Source: Bradyrhizobium sp. CCBAU 51627
GTDB lineage: Bacteria; Pseudomonadota; Alphaproteobacteria; Rhizobiales; Xanthobacteraceae
DNA: 64,000 nucleotides
Reading direction: 5' to 3'
Assembly: GCF_028128765.1 (NCBI RefSeq)
Contig: NZ_LBJG01000024.1
Span: 1-64,000 of the forward strand
Notes under the pieces: model-generated
What the model saw: only the letters and a program-made list of their open reading frames with translations
Database searches by the model: none
Told to the model about the DNA's origin: nothing
Position numbers and translations under genes: made by a program
Part shown: in pieces, positions 18,267 through 26,427 of the stretch
Position numbering within the stretch: the first letter of the stretch is position 1
Layout of the letters: every line of letters starts with the position of its first letter

Positions 18267-18288
18267 CACAAGCTTCGCACAAACTTCG
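18267..18288 (+). promoter_or_regulatory. Tandem 11-mer, candidate regulator box for flagellin 3
   Basis: Direct repeats CACAAGCTTCG and CACAAACTTCG lie head to tail; the second ends 133 bases before the ATG. They match the pair before flagellin 2 within otherwise diverged upstream DNA. Confidence 0.5.
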
Positions 18289-18331
18289 CGTGCTATCGCC
18301 GCCGTTACGGCAGGTTGAGCGCGCTTCTCCG

Positions 18332-18420
18332 CAGCCCAAAGGCATGATGCCGCCCTGTCGTACCGGTGCAAGCCCGGTATGTCCCAACACATTCAATTCG
18401 TTTTCAAGGGGACGTCAAAC
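18332..18420 (+). promoter_or_regulatory. Flagellin leader RNA element, copy 3
   Basis: Third copy of the leader. Hairpin TACCGG (18361-18366)/CCGGTA (18374-18379) has loop TGCAAGC. ATGTCCC (18379-18385) faces GGGACGT (18409-18415), so the seven-pair helix is kept with one U-G pair. The 23 bases between the arms differ from the other copies. Confidence 0.65.
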
Positions 18421-19329
18421 ATGAGTTCAAGCCTTCTCACCAACTCCGCTGCAATGACCGCGCTGCAGACCCTGCGCAACGTCAGCTCCAACCTCCAGAC
18501 CACCGAAAACCGGATCTCGACCGGCCAGCGCGTCGCCACCGCTTCGGACAACGCCGCCTACTGGTCGATCGCGACTTCGATGCGCGCCGACAACGCCGCG
18601 CTCTCCGCCGTCTCCGACTCGCTCGGTCTGTCGGCCGCGACCGTCGATACCGAATACACCGCTCTCACCGCGGTTGTTGGCGACAGCAGCGGCGGTCTCA
18701 CCAAGCTGCAGTCGCTGCTGGTCGAAGCCAAGACCGCCGGTATCGACCGCACCAAGATCCAGGCCGACATCACCCAGATCCAGCAGCAGATGAAGGCTAC
18801 TGCCTCGGCGGCAACCTTCAACGGCGTGAACTGGCTGAGCACGACGACGGCGACGCCGGCGACTTTCGATCTGGTGTCGTCGTTCTCCCGCGTTGGTGGC
18901 ACGCCCACCATCGGCGCCATCACCCTGACGATTGCCAATTACTCGCTCTATACCTCGTCCCAGGGCGGTATCCTGGACAAGGTCAGCGGTGGTGCGTCGG
19001 TCGACACGATCGACATCAGCACGCTGACCGACTCGGCGGCCGACCAGACCACGCTCACCGGCTACATCACGCAGCTCACCACTGCGATCAACTCGGTGGC
19101 GTCGGCCGCCGCTGACCTCGGTGCCGTCAAGAACCGCATCGCGACCAACACCGACTTCGTCAAGACCTTGATGGACTCCGTGACCCGCGGTGTCGGCCAG
19201 CTCGTCGACGCCGACATGAACGCGGAATCCACCCGCCTTCAGGCGCTTCAGACCCAGCAGCAGCTCGGCGTTCAGGCGCTCTCGATCGCCAACCAGAACA
19301 GCCAGAGCATCCTCTCGCTGTTCAAGTAA
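18421..19329 (+). CDS. lafA: Flagellin, copy 3 (lateral-type)
   Basis: Filament subunit of 302 aa beginning MSSSLLTNSAAMTALQTL and ending NQNSQSILSLFK. The start follows GGGGAC with normal spacing and fits the leader boundary. It is close to copy 2 along its whole length. A glycosylation or chaperone gene (fliS) for the flagellins was not found in the window. Confidence 0.95.
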   Translation: MSSSLLTNSAAMTALQTLRNVSSNLQTTENRISTGQRVATASDNAAYWSIATSMRADNAALSAVSDSLGLSAATVDTEYTALTAVVGDSSGGLTKLQSLLVEAKTAGIDRTKIQADITQIQQQMKATASAATFNGVNWLSTTTATPATFDLVSSFSRVGGTPTIGAITLTIANYSLYTSSQGGILDKVSGGASVDTIDISTLTDSAADQTTLTGYITQLTTAINSVASAAADLGAVKNRIATNTDFVKTLMDSVTRGVGQLVDADMNAESTRLQALQTQQQLGVQALSIANQNSQSILSLFK

Positions 19330-19348
19330 GCTTTCGGCATTAAACACG

Positions 19349-19372
19349 ACCGTGCTCCCTCGGGAGCACGGT
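19349..19372 (+). terminator. Hairpin after flagellin 3
   Basis: An 11-bp perfect stem, ACCGTGCTCCC with GGGAGCACGGT, closes a tiny TC loop (in practice a 4-nt loop). No T-tract follows. It differs in sequence from the terminators of copies 1 and 2, marking the end of the duplicated unit. Confidence 0.65.
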
Positions 19373-19624
19373 CTCGCCGTGACCGGCGGATGTAACGGCA
19401 CATGATGTGCCCGCCATTGGCCTCCTGATCCTGACTTCTTGCTATGCGTGCTTCGCGCGGCAGTGAGCGCGCCCGCTTGTTGCCGTTGGACCGCTGGCGG
19501 CAGCCACGATTCCCGCAAAATTTGCAACGCCCTGCCTGCGAACTGACACATTCCTGTTTGCGCGCAACCTTCAGACAAGGTTGGCGGCGGAGTGTCCTGA
19601 CCATTCGCATTGGTACGAGGTCAC

Positions 19625-21250
19625 ATGCTCAGTCGCGCGCAGCTACAGCAGCTGCTCAACAATCTGCTGGAACTTGGGCCGCGACGTCTGATGGCCCTGG
19701 GATTGATTGGCTTCGCGGTCCTCGTCACCGTGGTCGGGGGTGCCTATTATCTGAGCCGGCCTGAATTCGAATCTCTCTATACCGGCCTGACCCGCGAAGA
19801 CGTGACACGCATTGGTGCTGCGCTGCGCGAGCAGAATATCGCGTTCGACGTGAACGCGGCCGGTGATACAGTCTCCGTGCGTCCGAGCCAGACCAGCCAG
19901 GCGCGAATGCTTCTGGCCGAGAAGGGCCTGCCGACCAGCGCCAATTCCGGCTACGAGCTGTTCGACAAGATCGGGTCGCTCGGGCTGACCTCCTTCATGC
20001 AGGAGGTGACGAAGCTTCGCGCGCTCGAAGGGGAGATCGCGCGCACCGTTCAGCTGATGAAGGGCGTCAAGGCGGCACGGGTCCATATCGTGATGCCAGT
20101 GCGTGGCTCGTTCCGCGCCACGCAGCAGCCGCCCTCCGCATCGGTCGTGCTGCGCACCGACGGCGCGATCGAGGCGCGCACGGCGCAGTCGATCCGCCAT
20201 CTCGTCGCGGCCGCCATTCCCGGCATGACACGCGACAAGGTCACCGTGCTCGATGCCGACGGCTCGATGCTGCTGGCCGAGGAAGACGAGGCCAGCGCTG
20301 CGCCGACCAGGATGGCGAGCCTCCAGAAGACCGTCGGCGGCATGGTACAGGAAAATATCCGCAAGGCGTTGACGCCCTATCTGGGCCTGGACAATTTCGA
20401 GGTCAGCGTCGCACCGCAGCTCTCGACCGACAAGCGGCAGATCAACGAGACCGTTTACGATCCGGAGACCCGCGCCGAGCGCTCCGTTCGCAACGTCCGC
20501 GAAAACGAGAAGTCATCGAATGCAGATCGCTCGACGCCAACCACGGTGCAGCAGAACCTGCCCGATCAGCAGGTCAATGCCGGCGGCACCAAGAACTCCA
20601 GCGAGGACAAGACGCGCCGCGAGGACGTCACAAATTTCGAGGTCTCGTCCAAGACCACGACGACCGTAAGTGACGGTTACTCGGTCAAGAAGCTCTTCAT
20701 CGCCGTGCTGGTCAATCGCGCAAGGCTCGTCGCCGACCTCGGCGACAAAACCAACCAGGCGATCGTCGATAGCAAGCTCGCCGAGATCAGCCAGCTCGCG
20801 GCGACCGCCGGTGGTCTGGACAAGACGCGCGGCGACCAGATCCAGGTGACCGCGGTCGACTTCGTCGAGGGCTCGCGCGATCTCGCGCCGGTGCCGCCGA
20901 TCAGTTTCGTCGAGATGATGAACAAGCAGCTCGGCAGCGTCATCAACGCGGTGACGATCCTGGCGGTCGCCTCGATGCTGGTCTGGTTCGGGCTTCGCCC
21001 CGCGGTCAACGGCATCCTGACCCATCGCGCGCAGCAGGAGCAGACCGAGGCAATGGAGGCTGCTGAACTCGACTCTGCGGCGGCGCTCGCATTGGCGGAC
21101 AGCCAGGATCCCGAGCTCAATCTCGTCGAGGATCTCGAAGGCAAGATGCAACGCACGCCGCAGAAGCGGCTGGAGCAGATCGTTCGCCTCGATCAGATGC
21201 AGGCGGCGGCAATCCTTAAAGACTGGATGCGACGCGAGGAGGCGGCATGA
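19625..21250 (+). CDS. fliF: Flagellar MS-ring protein FliF
   Basis: MS-ring subunit in the inner membrane, scaffold for the export gate and C-ring. The ATG at 19625 gives 541 aa; a TTG at 19610 would add five residues. There are membrane segments near residues 26-46 and about 440-460, with a long periplasmic part containing RPSQTSQARMLLAEKGLPTS and SFMQEVTKLRALEGEIARTVQ. The cytoplasmic FliG-binding tail ends RLDQMQAAAILKDWMR. It opens a second plus-strand block and overlaps fliH by 4 bp. Confidence 0.96.
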   Translation: MLSRAQLQQLLNNLLELGPRRLMALGLIGFAVLVTVVGGAYYLSRPEFESLYTGLTREDVTRIGAALREQNIAFDVNAAGDTVSVRPSQTSQARMLLAEKGLPTSANSGYELFDKIGSLGLTSFMQEVTKLRALEGEIARTVQLMKGVKAARVHIVMPVRGSFRATQQPPSASVVLRTDGAIEARTAQSIRHLVAAAIPGMTRDKVTVLDADGSMLLAEEDEASAAPTRMASLQKTVGGMVQENIRKALTPYLGLDNFEVSVAPQLSTDKRQINETVYDPETRAERSVRNVRENEKSSNADRSTPTTVQQNLPDQQVNAGGTKNSSEDKTRREDVTNFEVSSKTTTTVSDGYSVKKLFIAVLVNRARLVADLGDKTNQAIVDSKLAEISQLAATAGGLDKTRGDQIQVTAVDFVEGSRDLAPVPPISFVEMMNKQLGSVINAVTILAVASMLVWFGLRPAVNGILTHRAQQEQTEAMEAAELDSAAALALADSQDPELNLVEDLEGKMQRTPQKRLEQIVRLDQMQAAAILKDWMRREEAA

Positions 21251-21945
21251 ACGCGGCAATTGGAAAGCTCCTGACGCAATTCGACGCCAACGGTCGGGCC
21301 AAGTCGCCGCCGCCTCCGCCACTGAAGATCCAGGACGTTCTGGCAAGGAAGGAAATCCGGCGCGAGCCGCAATTGCCGCCGCAACATCAACCGCAGCGTC
21401 AGGAGCGCCAAGCGCAGTCGCAGCTTCAGCCGGCGCCGGCGGAAGCTGCATCGGCCAATCTCCTCGACGAGGCCTATCGCCGTGGCCATGCCGCCGGCCT
21501 TGCGGAAGGCGAAGCCAAGCTCGCCGAGGAGCGGGTCCGCAGCGCGATCCGGCTCGGCGAGGAACGGGCCAAATGGTCCGACCAGCAGGCGGTCGCGATC
21601 GTCAACGGCTTTGACGCAGCCTGTCGGGAGATCGAGAGCAACATCGCGAGCTCGGTTGCGCGGATCTTGCTGCCGTTCCTCGCTGAGGCGGTTCGCGACA
21701 AGGCGATCGGATCCCTGGTCGAGCAGATCTCGGCGCTGACTTCGAATTCTCCCGTGCCGGCGTTCCGCGTCACCGGCCCGGGCGAGCTCATCGATCTCGT
21801 CAGGACGCAACTCAATCGCGCCGGCCGCACCGGTGTCGAGTATCAGTCCGCCGACACCGTCGAGGTTCGCGTCCTCGCCGATCAGACCACGATCGAGACG
21901 CAGATCTCGACCTGGATGGATCGGTTGAAAGAGGCGCGCCGGTAG
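21247..21945 (+). CDS. fliH: FliH-like export apparatus protein
   Basis: Protein of 232 aa translated from an ATG overlapping the fliF stop. The N-terminus is Pro/Gln-rich (SPPPPPLKIQ, then a Gln-rich stretch). An Ala/Glu-rich helical middle (DEAYRRGHAAGLAEGEAKLAEER, residues about 75-97) is typical of FliH/YscL stalks, and a C-terminal ATPase-binding-like domain follows. As the regulator of FliI it would act in the cytoplasm. Sequence conservation in this family is low, so position and architecture carry the call. Confidence 0.8.
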   Translation: MNAAIGKLLTQFDANGRAKSPPPPPLKIQDVLARKEIRREPQLPPQHQPQRQERQAQSQLQPAPAEAASANLLDEAYRRGHAAGLAEGEAKLAEERVRSAIRLGEERAKWSDQQAVAIVNGFDAACREIESNIASSVARILLPFLAEAVRDKAIGSLVEQISALTSNSPVPAFRVTGPGELIDLVRTQLNRAGRTGVEYQSADTVEVRVLADQTTIETQISTWMDRLKEARR

Positions 21946-21952
21946 CTTCACC

Positions 21953-23272
21953 ATGGAGGAGGTCAAGCACGAGCTCGTCATCATTCGTCGGCGGAGCGCC
22001 TTTGAGGACGAGAAGGCGCACGGCGGCGTCTGGAAGATCGCCTATGCGGACTTCATGACCGCGATGATGGCGTTCTTCCTGGTGATGTGGCTGCTCAACG
22101 CGCTCAACCAGGACCAGAAACAGGTGGTCGCGAGCTACTTCAACCCGATCAAGCTCGCCGAGAACGCGCCCGCGCCGAAGGGTCTGAAGGATCTTACCAA
22201 GAAGGAGCCGACGACGTTCGACGGTCAGGACGGCAAGCGTCAGCCAGCGGGGCCGAACGAAGAGCGTCGCGGCGACTCGCCGACGGCAGAGAAGCCGCCT
22301 TTCTATGAAGAGAAGGTGTTGTTCCGCGATCCCTACGCGACGCTGGCCGAAATCGCGGCGAGCTCGAACCAGGCTTCCGGCCAGCGGCGCGCCGGTGCGC
22401 TGACGTCCGTCGAAGAAGACGGCCTCAAGGGCGGCGATGCCTATCGCGACCCGTTCGATCCCGGCTATTGGAAACTCGCGCCCGAGGCTTCGAAGGAAGC
22501 CGACCGGATCATGGACGGCGAGCCGAAGCCGACCGCTTCCGCGCGTGACAACCCGGCGGATACAAATCAGGGCGAGCCGCGCCGCGGCAGGACTGATGAT
22601 GCCGGCGGCAGCGTGGCTCCCGACGCGCAGGCGTCGTCCACGAGCATGTCGCCGCTGCTGCCGCCGGGACCGGCGCCATCATCGGCTGCGCGCGATGGCC
22701 GCGTTCAGCCGAACACGCAGGCCAATCTCAAGGCCAACGCGACACCGCAGGCGCGTCCCTCCGATTCGCCGAAGGAGCCCGAGCCGCGCGACACCGCCCA
22801 GACCCAGCAGCCGACCGTCAAGCAGCTTCAGTCCGCGATTGCCGATGCGCTGTCGGATATCAAGGCCGGAGCCGGGCCGGTGGCCGAGATTCGCCAGGTC
22901 GAGGAGGGGCTGCTGGTGAGCCTGACCGACGATGCAAGCTTCGGCATGTTCGCGGTCGGTTCGGCCGAGCCGCGGCCCGAGCTGGTCCGCGTCATCGACA
23001 AGATCGGTCCGATTATCGCGAAGCGTCGCGGCTTGATCATCGTCCGGGGGCACACCGACAATCGTCCATACAAATCGGAGAACTACGACAATTGGCGGCT
23101 GTCCACCGCGCGCGCGCAGATGGCGTATTATATGCTCGTTCGCTCCGGCATCGATGCGCAGCGGATCGAACATGTCGAAGGCTATGCCGACAGGCGGCCG
23201 AAACTTCCGAACGATCCGGCAGCCGCGCAGAATCGGCGGATCGAGATCCTGATCCGGGAGAAGCGCCCTTGA
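21953..23272 (+). CDS. motB: Flagellar motor stator protein MotB
   Basis: Stator subunit anchoring MotA to peptidoglycan. The protein has 439 aa, longer than enteric MotB because of a long Pro/Ala/Asp-rich periplasmic linker, as known in rhizobia. One membrane segment (about residues 28-50) carries the proton-binding Asp33 in YADFMTAMMAFFLV. The C-terminal OmpA-like domain has RGHTDNRPY and RLSTARAQMAYYMLV, the peptidoglycan-binding signature. It is encoded 17 kb from motA, and its stop overlaps the motC start. Confidence 0.95.
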   Translation: MEEVKHELVIIRRRSAFEDEKAHGGVWKIAYADFMTAMMAFFLVMWLLNALNQDQKQVVASYFNPIKLAENAPAPKGLKDLTKKEPTTFDGQDGKRQPAGPNEERRGDSPTAEKPPFYEEKVLFRDPYATLAEIAASSNQASGQRRAGALTSVEEDGLKGGDAYRDPFDPGYWKLAPEASKEADRIMDGEPKPTASARDNPADTNQGEPRRGRTDDAGGSVAPDAQASSTSMSPLLPPGPAPSSAARDGRVQPNTQANLKANATPQARPSDSPKEPEPRDTAQTQQPTVKQLQSAIADALSDIKAGAGPVAEIRQVEEGLLVSLTDDASFGMFAVGSAEPRPELVRVIDKIGPIIAKRRGLIIVRGHTDNRPYKSENYDNWRLSTARAQMAYYMLVRSGIDAQRIEHVEGYADRRPKLPNDPAAAQNRRIEILIREKRP

Positions 23273-24456
23273 TCAAGTCGTTGCTCCGTGCCGCGCTGCT
23301 GATGGTGTTGTCGCTTGCGGCGACGCGCGCATCGGCTGAAGCCGCGCCGCCGCCGTCCGGCCAGCCGTATGAGCTCGTCCGCGCGCTGCAGACCGTGCAA
23401 GACGGCATCGCCAATGGCGATACCGCGGCACATGGCAGCCACATCGCGCTGATCCGGCAGATCGGGGAAAAATTTCTTGCCGCCGATCCCAGTCTGTGGA
23501 GCAATCCGCAGAACGGCCAGGCGGTTGTGATCTATCTGCTTTCGGGCGGCGCGCCGCAGATCGTCCGCAGGCTGCCGCGCGACAAGATCAATGTCGATGC
23601 GCGGCTGTTCGACGGCGCGCTGGCTTATGTCGAGGGTCGTCAGGACGAGGCGAGGGACCTGCTCAAGGACGTCAAGCCGCGCACGATCTCGTCCGGCATG
23701 GGCGGGCAGGTGGCGCTGGTCCAGGGCGCGCTGTTCGCTCGTTCCGAGGCCTCGCTCGCGATCGAGCGTCTCGACGACGCGCGCCTGCTGTTGCCCGGCA
23801 CGCTGGTCGAGGAGGCGGCGCTGCGGCGCGAGATCCTGCTGGTCGGGCAGGCCGAGGATTTCGACAAGTTCGAGTTCCTGACGCTGGCCTATATTCGCCA
23901 CTATCACAACTCGGTCTATGCCGGCGACTTCTGGCAACGGTTCTCCACGGGCCTGACACAATCAAGCCTTGCCCTGGATGATCGTCGCTTTGCGCGGATC
24001 GCGGCGCTGCTCGAACAGGTCGATCGCGCCAGCCGTGTCAAGCTCTATCTGGTGATTGCGCGCGGCGCGCTGATCCGTGGCAAGCTCACTGTCGTCAGAC
24101 TCGCGGGCGAGCGTGCTCTGACGCTCAGCGCCGATGCCACGGCCGATCGCGAGCGCGCCCATTTCTACCGGGGCGCATCCCGCGCACTTACCGACGAGTA
24201 TGACGGCGGTTTTGCCGAGCTGAAGGCGCTCGACAGATCGAAGCTGGCCGAGCGCGACATCCTGCTCCTCAACGCAACCCTTCAGCTCGCACTCGACATC
24301 CGCAAGCCGATTACAGCCCCGCCCGCGGTCGCGTCGGCCGAAAAACCTCCACTCACGCCGGCGCGGATCGATCTTGCGTCATCCGACGCGACGCTCGCGC
24401 GCGCCAGGACGCAGCTCGGCGAACTGGAGCTTCTCACGAGGGATCGCCGTCCATGA
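23269..24456 (+). CDS. motC: Periplasmic motility protein MotC
   Basis: Periplasmic partner of MotB known from rhizobia, required for motor rotation. The chosen TTG start at 23269 overlaps the motB stop (TTGA) and has GGGAG about 8 nt upstream. It gives 395 aa with a signal peptide (LLRAALLMVLSLAATRASAEA). The rest is helical and repeat-like, without catalytic motifs. The neighbours motB and fliK support the call. Confidence 0.88.
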   Translation: MIKSLLRAALLMVLSLAATRASAEAAPPPSGQPYELVRALQTVQDGIANGDTAAHGSHIALIRQIGEKFLAADPSLWSNPQNGQAVVIYLLSGGAPQIVRRLPRDKINVDARLFDGALAYVEGRQDEARDLLKDVKPRTISSGMGGQVALVQGALFARSEASLAIERLDDARLLLPGTLVEEAALRREILLVGQAEDFDKFEFLTLAYIRHYHNSVYAGDFWQRFSTGLTQSSLALDDRRFARIAALLEQVDRASRVKLYLVIARGALIRGKLTVVRLAGERALTLSADATADRERAHFYRGASRALTDEYDGGFAELKALDRSKLAERDILLLNATLQLALDIRKPITAPPAVASAEKPPLTPARIDLASSDATLARARTQLGELELLTRDRRP

Positions 24457-25793
24457 CCAAGCTTAGTGGAACCTCAGGACAGCTTTTCGCGGGTCTTGCC
24501 GAATCCCTAACCCGCGGGGTGTCCCGCTCGACGAAGGGATCGGCAACGACGGGGGCGAAAGCGACCGACGATTCCTCGTTCCACGATCTGCTCCACACCG
24601 TTTCGAACATGGCCAAGCGGGCCCTGGACGATCAGCACGGCGACACGACCACCAAGGCCGTTGCTCCGGTGCGCCCGCGCCTCGCCCAGCTTGCTGAGCG
24701 CGACACGTCGAAGGACGAGTCGGCGCACGGGCGCGCCGGAGAGACCAAGTCGTCGGGCAAGCAGGATCCGCTTGATCAGTCCGCAAAGGCGGAGGTCCCG
24801 AACCGGCCAAGCGTTCCCACGATCATGGGGCAGGAGCTCGCCGTCGCGCCGGCCGTGACGATGCAGGCGCCCCAGCCGTCGACCGAGAAGAAGGAGACAT
24901 CGGCTCGGGACGAACGTCCCTCCGCAACGAAGCGCGAGGTACTTGGCACCGCAAGCACGACGGCGGCAGATGTCGCGAGATCCGCCGTCATGCCGTCGAT
25001 CGTCGCACGTTCCGGGACCGATGCATCCGGGTCGCGCCCGCAACCGGCTGCGGACGCGCAGGCCGGCCAGGCGATGCCGCAGGGAAGCGACGTCGAGCCG
25101 AAAGGCGTACCCGTGACGCCCGGCTTCGAAGCGGTCGCAGCGAATGTCGAGCGCGCGGCAAAGTCCGCAGGCCGAGACGCGCTGCCCGAGACGACCAAGG
25201 TCACGGTGGTTCAGCAGGAGACGCATCTGCCTCCCGTGGCGCAGTTCAGCGCGACCCAGCAGGTCACAAATGCGGTAGTGTCGGAATTGAAAAGTTCGCC
25301 CGCGCCCGCTGCATCCGCCTCACCCGATCTCGTGGGCGCCCAGAGCAATTCGCCGGATCAGCCGCTCAGGATCCTCACCGTCAATCTCGAGCCGCCTGAT
25401 CTCGGCAATGTCACCATGCGCCTCCGTCTCGTCGGCAACGAGGTCTCGGTTCAGCTGGCCGCCGAACGCAAGGACACCAGCACGATGCTGGATCAGCAGC
25501 GCGACCAGATCCGCGACCTGATGCAGTCGGCAGGCTATGTGGCCGACGTCGCGCCGGTGCAGCATGGCTCGCTCGACGGCTTCCAGTCTGGATCCGGCCA
25601 GTCGCAACCGCAGCTCTCGGGCCAGCAACAGCAATCATCCCAGTCGCAAGGCGCGTTCGGCGGCGCCGGCACGTCGTCCGGTCAGTCGGACGGCGGAGCC
25701 AGGCAAGCCCGGCAGGAACAGCAGCTTAACCAGGAGGCACGCCATGATCAGGACGTGGCGCCGCAGATTCGTCGCGGCCCTGTTTATCTGTAG
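24453..25793 (+). CDS. fliK: Flagellar hook-length control protein FliK
   Basis: Secreted ruler that signals completion of the hook to FlhB. The protein has 446 aa: a disordered Lys/Ser/Thr/Ala-rich N-terminal part, then the C-terminal hook-length domain at about residues 300-365 with LTVNLEPPDLGNVTMRLRLV and QLAAERKDTSTMLDQQRDQIRDLM. A Gln/Ser/Gly-rich tail closes it. It overlaps motC by 4 bp and the following transglycosylase gene by about 50 bp. Confidence 0.9.
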   Translation: MTKLSGTSGQLFAGLAESLTRGVSRSTKGSATTGAKATDDSSFHDLLHTVSNMAKRALDDQHGDTTTKAVAPVRPRLAQLAERDTSKDESAHGRAGETKSSGKQDPLDQSAKAEVPNRPSVPTIMGQELAVAPAVTMQAPQPSTEKKETSARDERPSATKREVLGTASTTAADVARSAVMPSIVARSGTDASGSRPQPAADAQAGQAMPQGSDVEPKGVPVTPGFEAVAANVERAAKSAGRDALPETTKVTVVQQETHLPPVAQFSATQQVTNAVVSELKSSPAPAASASPDLVGAQSNSPDQPLRILTVNLEPPDLGNVTMRLRLVGNEVSVQLAAERKDTSTMLDQQRDQIRDLMQSAGYVADVAPVQHGSLDGFQSGSGQSQPQLSGQQQQSSQSQGAFGGAGTSSGQSDGGARQARQEQQLNQEARHDQDVAPQIRRGPVYL

Positions 25794-26328
25794 CGCCGGC
25801 TCCGCCGCGGCGGCGACGACAGACCCCGCGCGCTCCTGCGAGCGCGAGATGGCGCGTGCCTCGCAGCAGCACGGGATTCCGCTCGGCATTCTCTATGCCG
25901 TCGGCCTCACCGAGACCGGCAGGCGCGGCGCGCTCTATCCCTACGCGCTCGGTGCCGAAGGACAGACCGTGTTCGCCAGGGACCTGGATGACGCGATCGC
26001 GAATTTCGAAGCGATGCGAGCCAAGGGCATCAAGCTGATCGATCTCGGTTGCATGCAGATCAACCATTATTTTCACGGCGACAAATTTCCATCGGTGCGG
26101 GCGATGTTCGATCCGGCCAAGAACGTCGACTATGCCGCGCGCTTCCTGAAAGAGCTGAAGCAGCGCGAGGGGAGCTGGACCATGGCGGTGGCCCGCTACA
26201 ATGCCGGCCCCAACAATCAGCCGGCGCAGAAGCGCTACGTCTGCCACATCGTCGCGCATCTCGTTTCCAGCGGCTTCGGCGCATGGACCGACAAGGCGCG
26301 CTCGTTCTGCCAACCCAAGATGACGTGA
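25744..26328 (+). CDS. Lytic transglycosylase of the flagellar cluster (SltF-like)
   Basis: Periplasmic peptidoglycan lytic enzyme of 194 aa with a signal peptide (residues about 8-23, RFVAALFICSAGSAAAA). The SLT domain shows Glu in GLTETGRRG (the candidate catalytic acid), the block LIDLGCMQINHYFHG and the substrate-binding AVARYNAGPNN. It probably opens the wall for the rod; the rod-binding FlgJ-like protein is a separate gene (35098-35562), so the two activities joined in enteric FlgJ are split here. The ATG lies inside fliK. Confidence 0.85.
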   Translation: MIRTWRRRFVAALFICSAGSAAAATTDPARSCEREMARASQQHGIPLGILYAVGLTETGRRGALYPYALGAEGQTVFARDLDDAIANFEAMRAKGIKLIDLGCMQINHYFHGDKFPSVRAMFDPAKNVDYAARFLKELKQREGSWTMAVARYNAGPNNQPAQKRYVCHIVAHLVSSGFGAWTDKARSFCQPKMT

Positions 26329-26427
26329 AATGACGAAGCGCATCAAGTTGTGCATCGCCAGCAACCATCAGCCCCGCGCAAGCAAGACCCCCCATTGTAA
26401 TTTCAATCTGCCAAAGGAGCCCACTAC

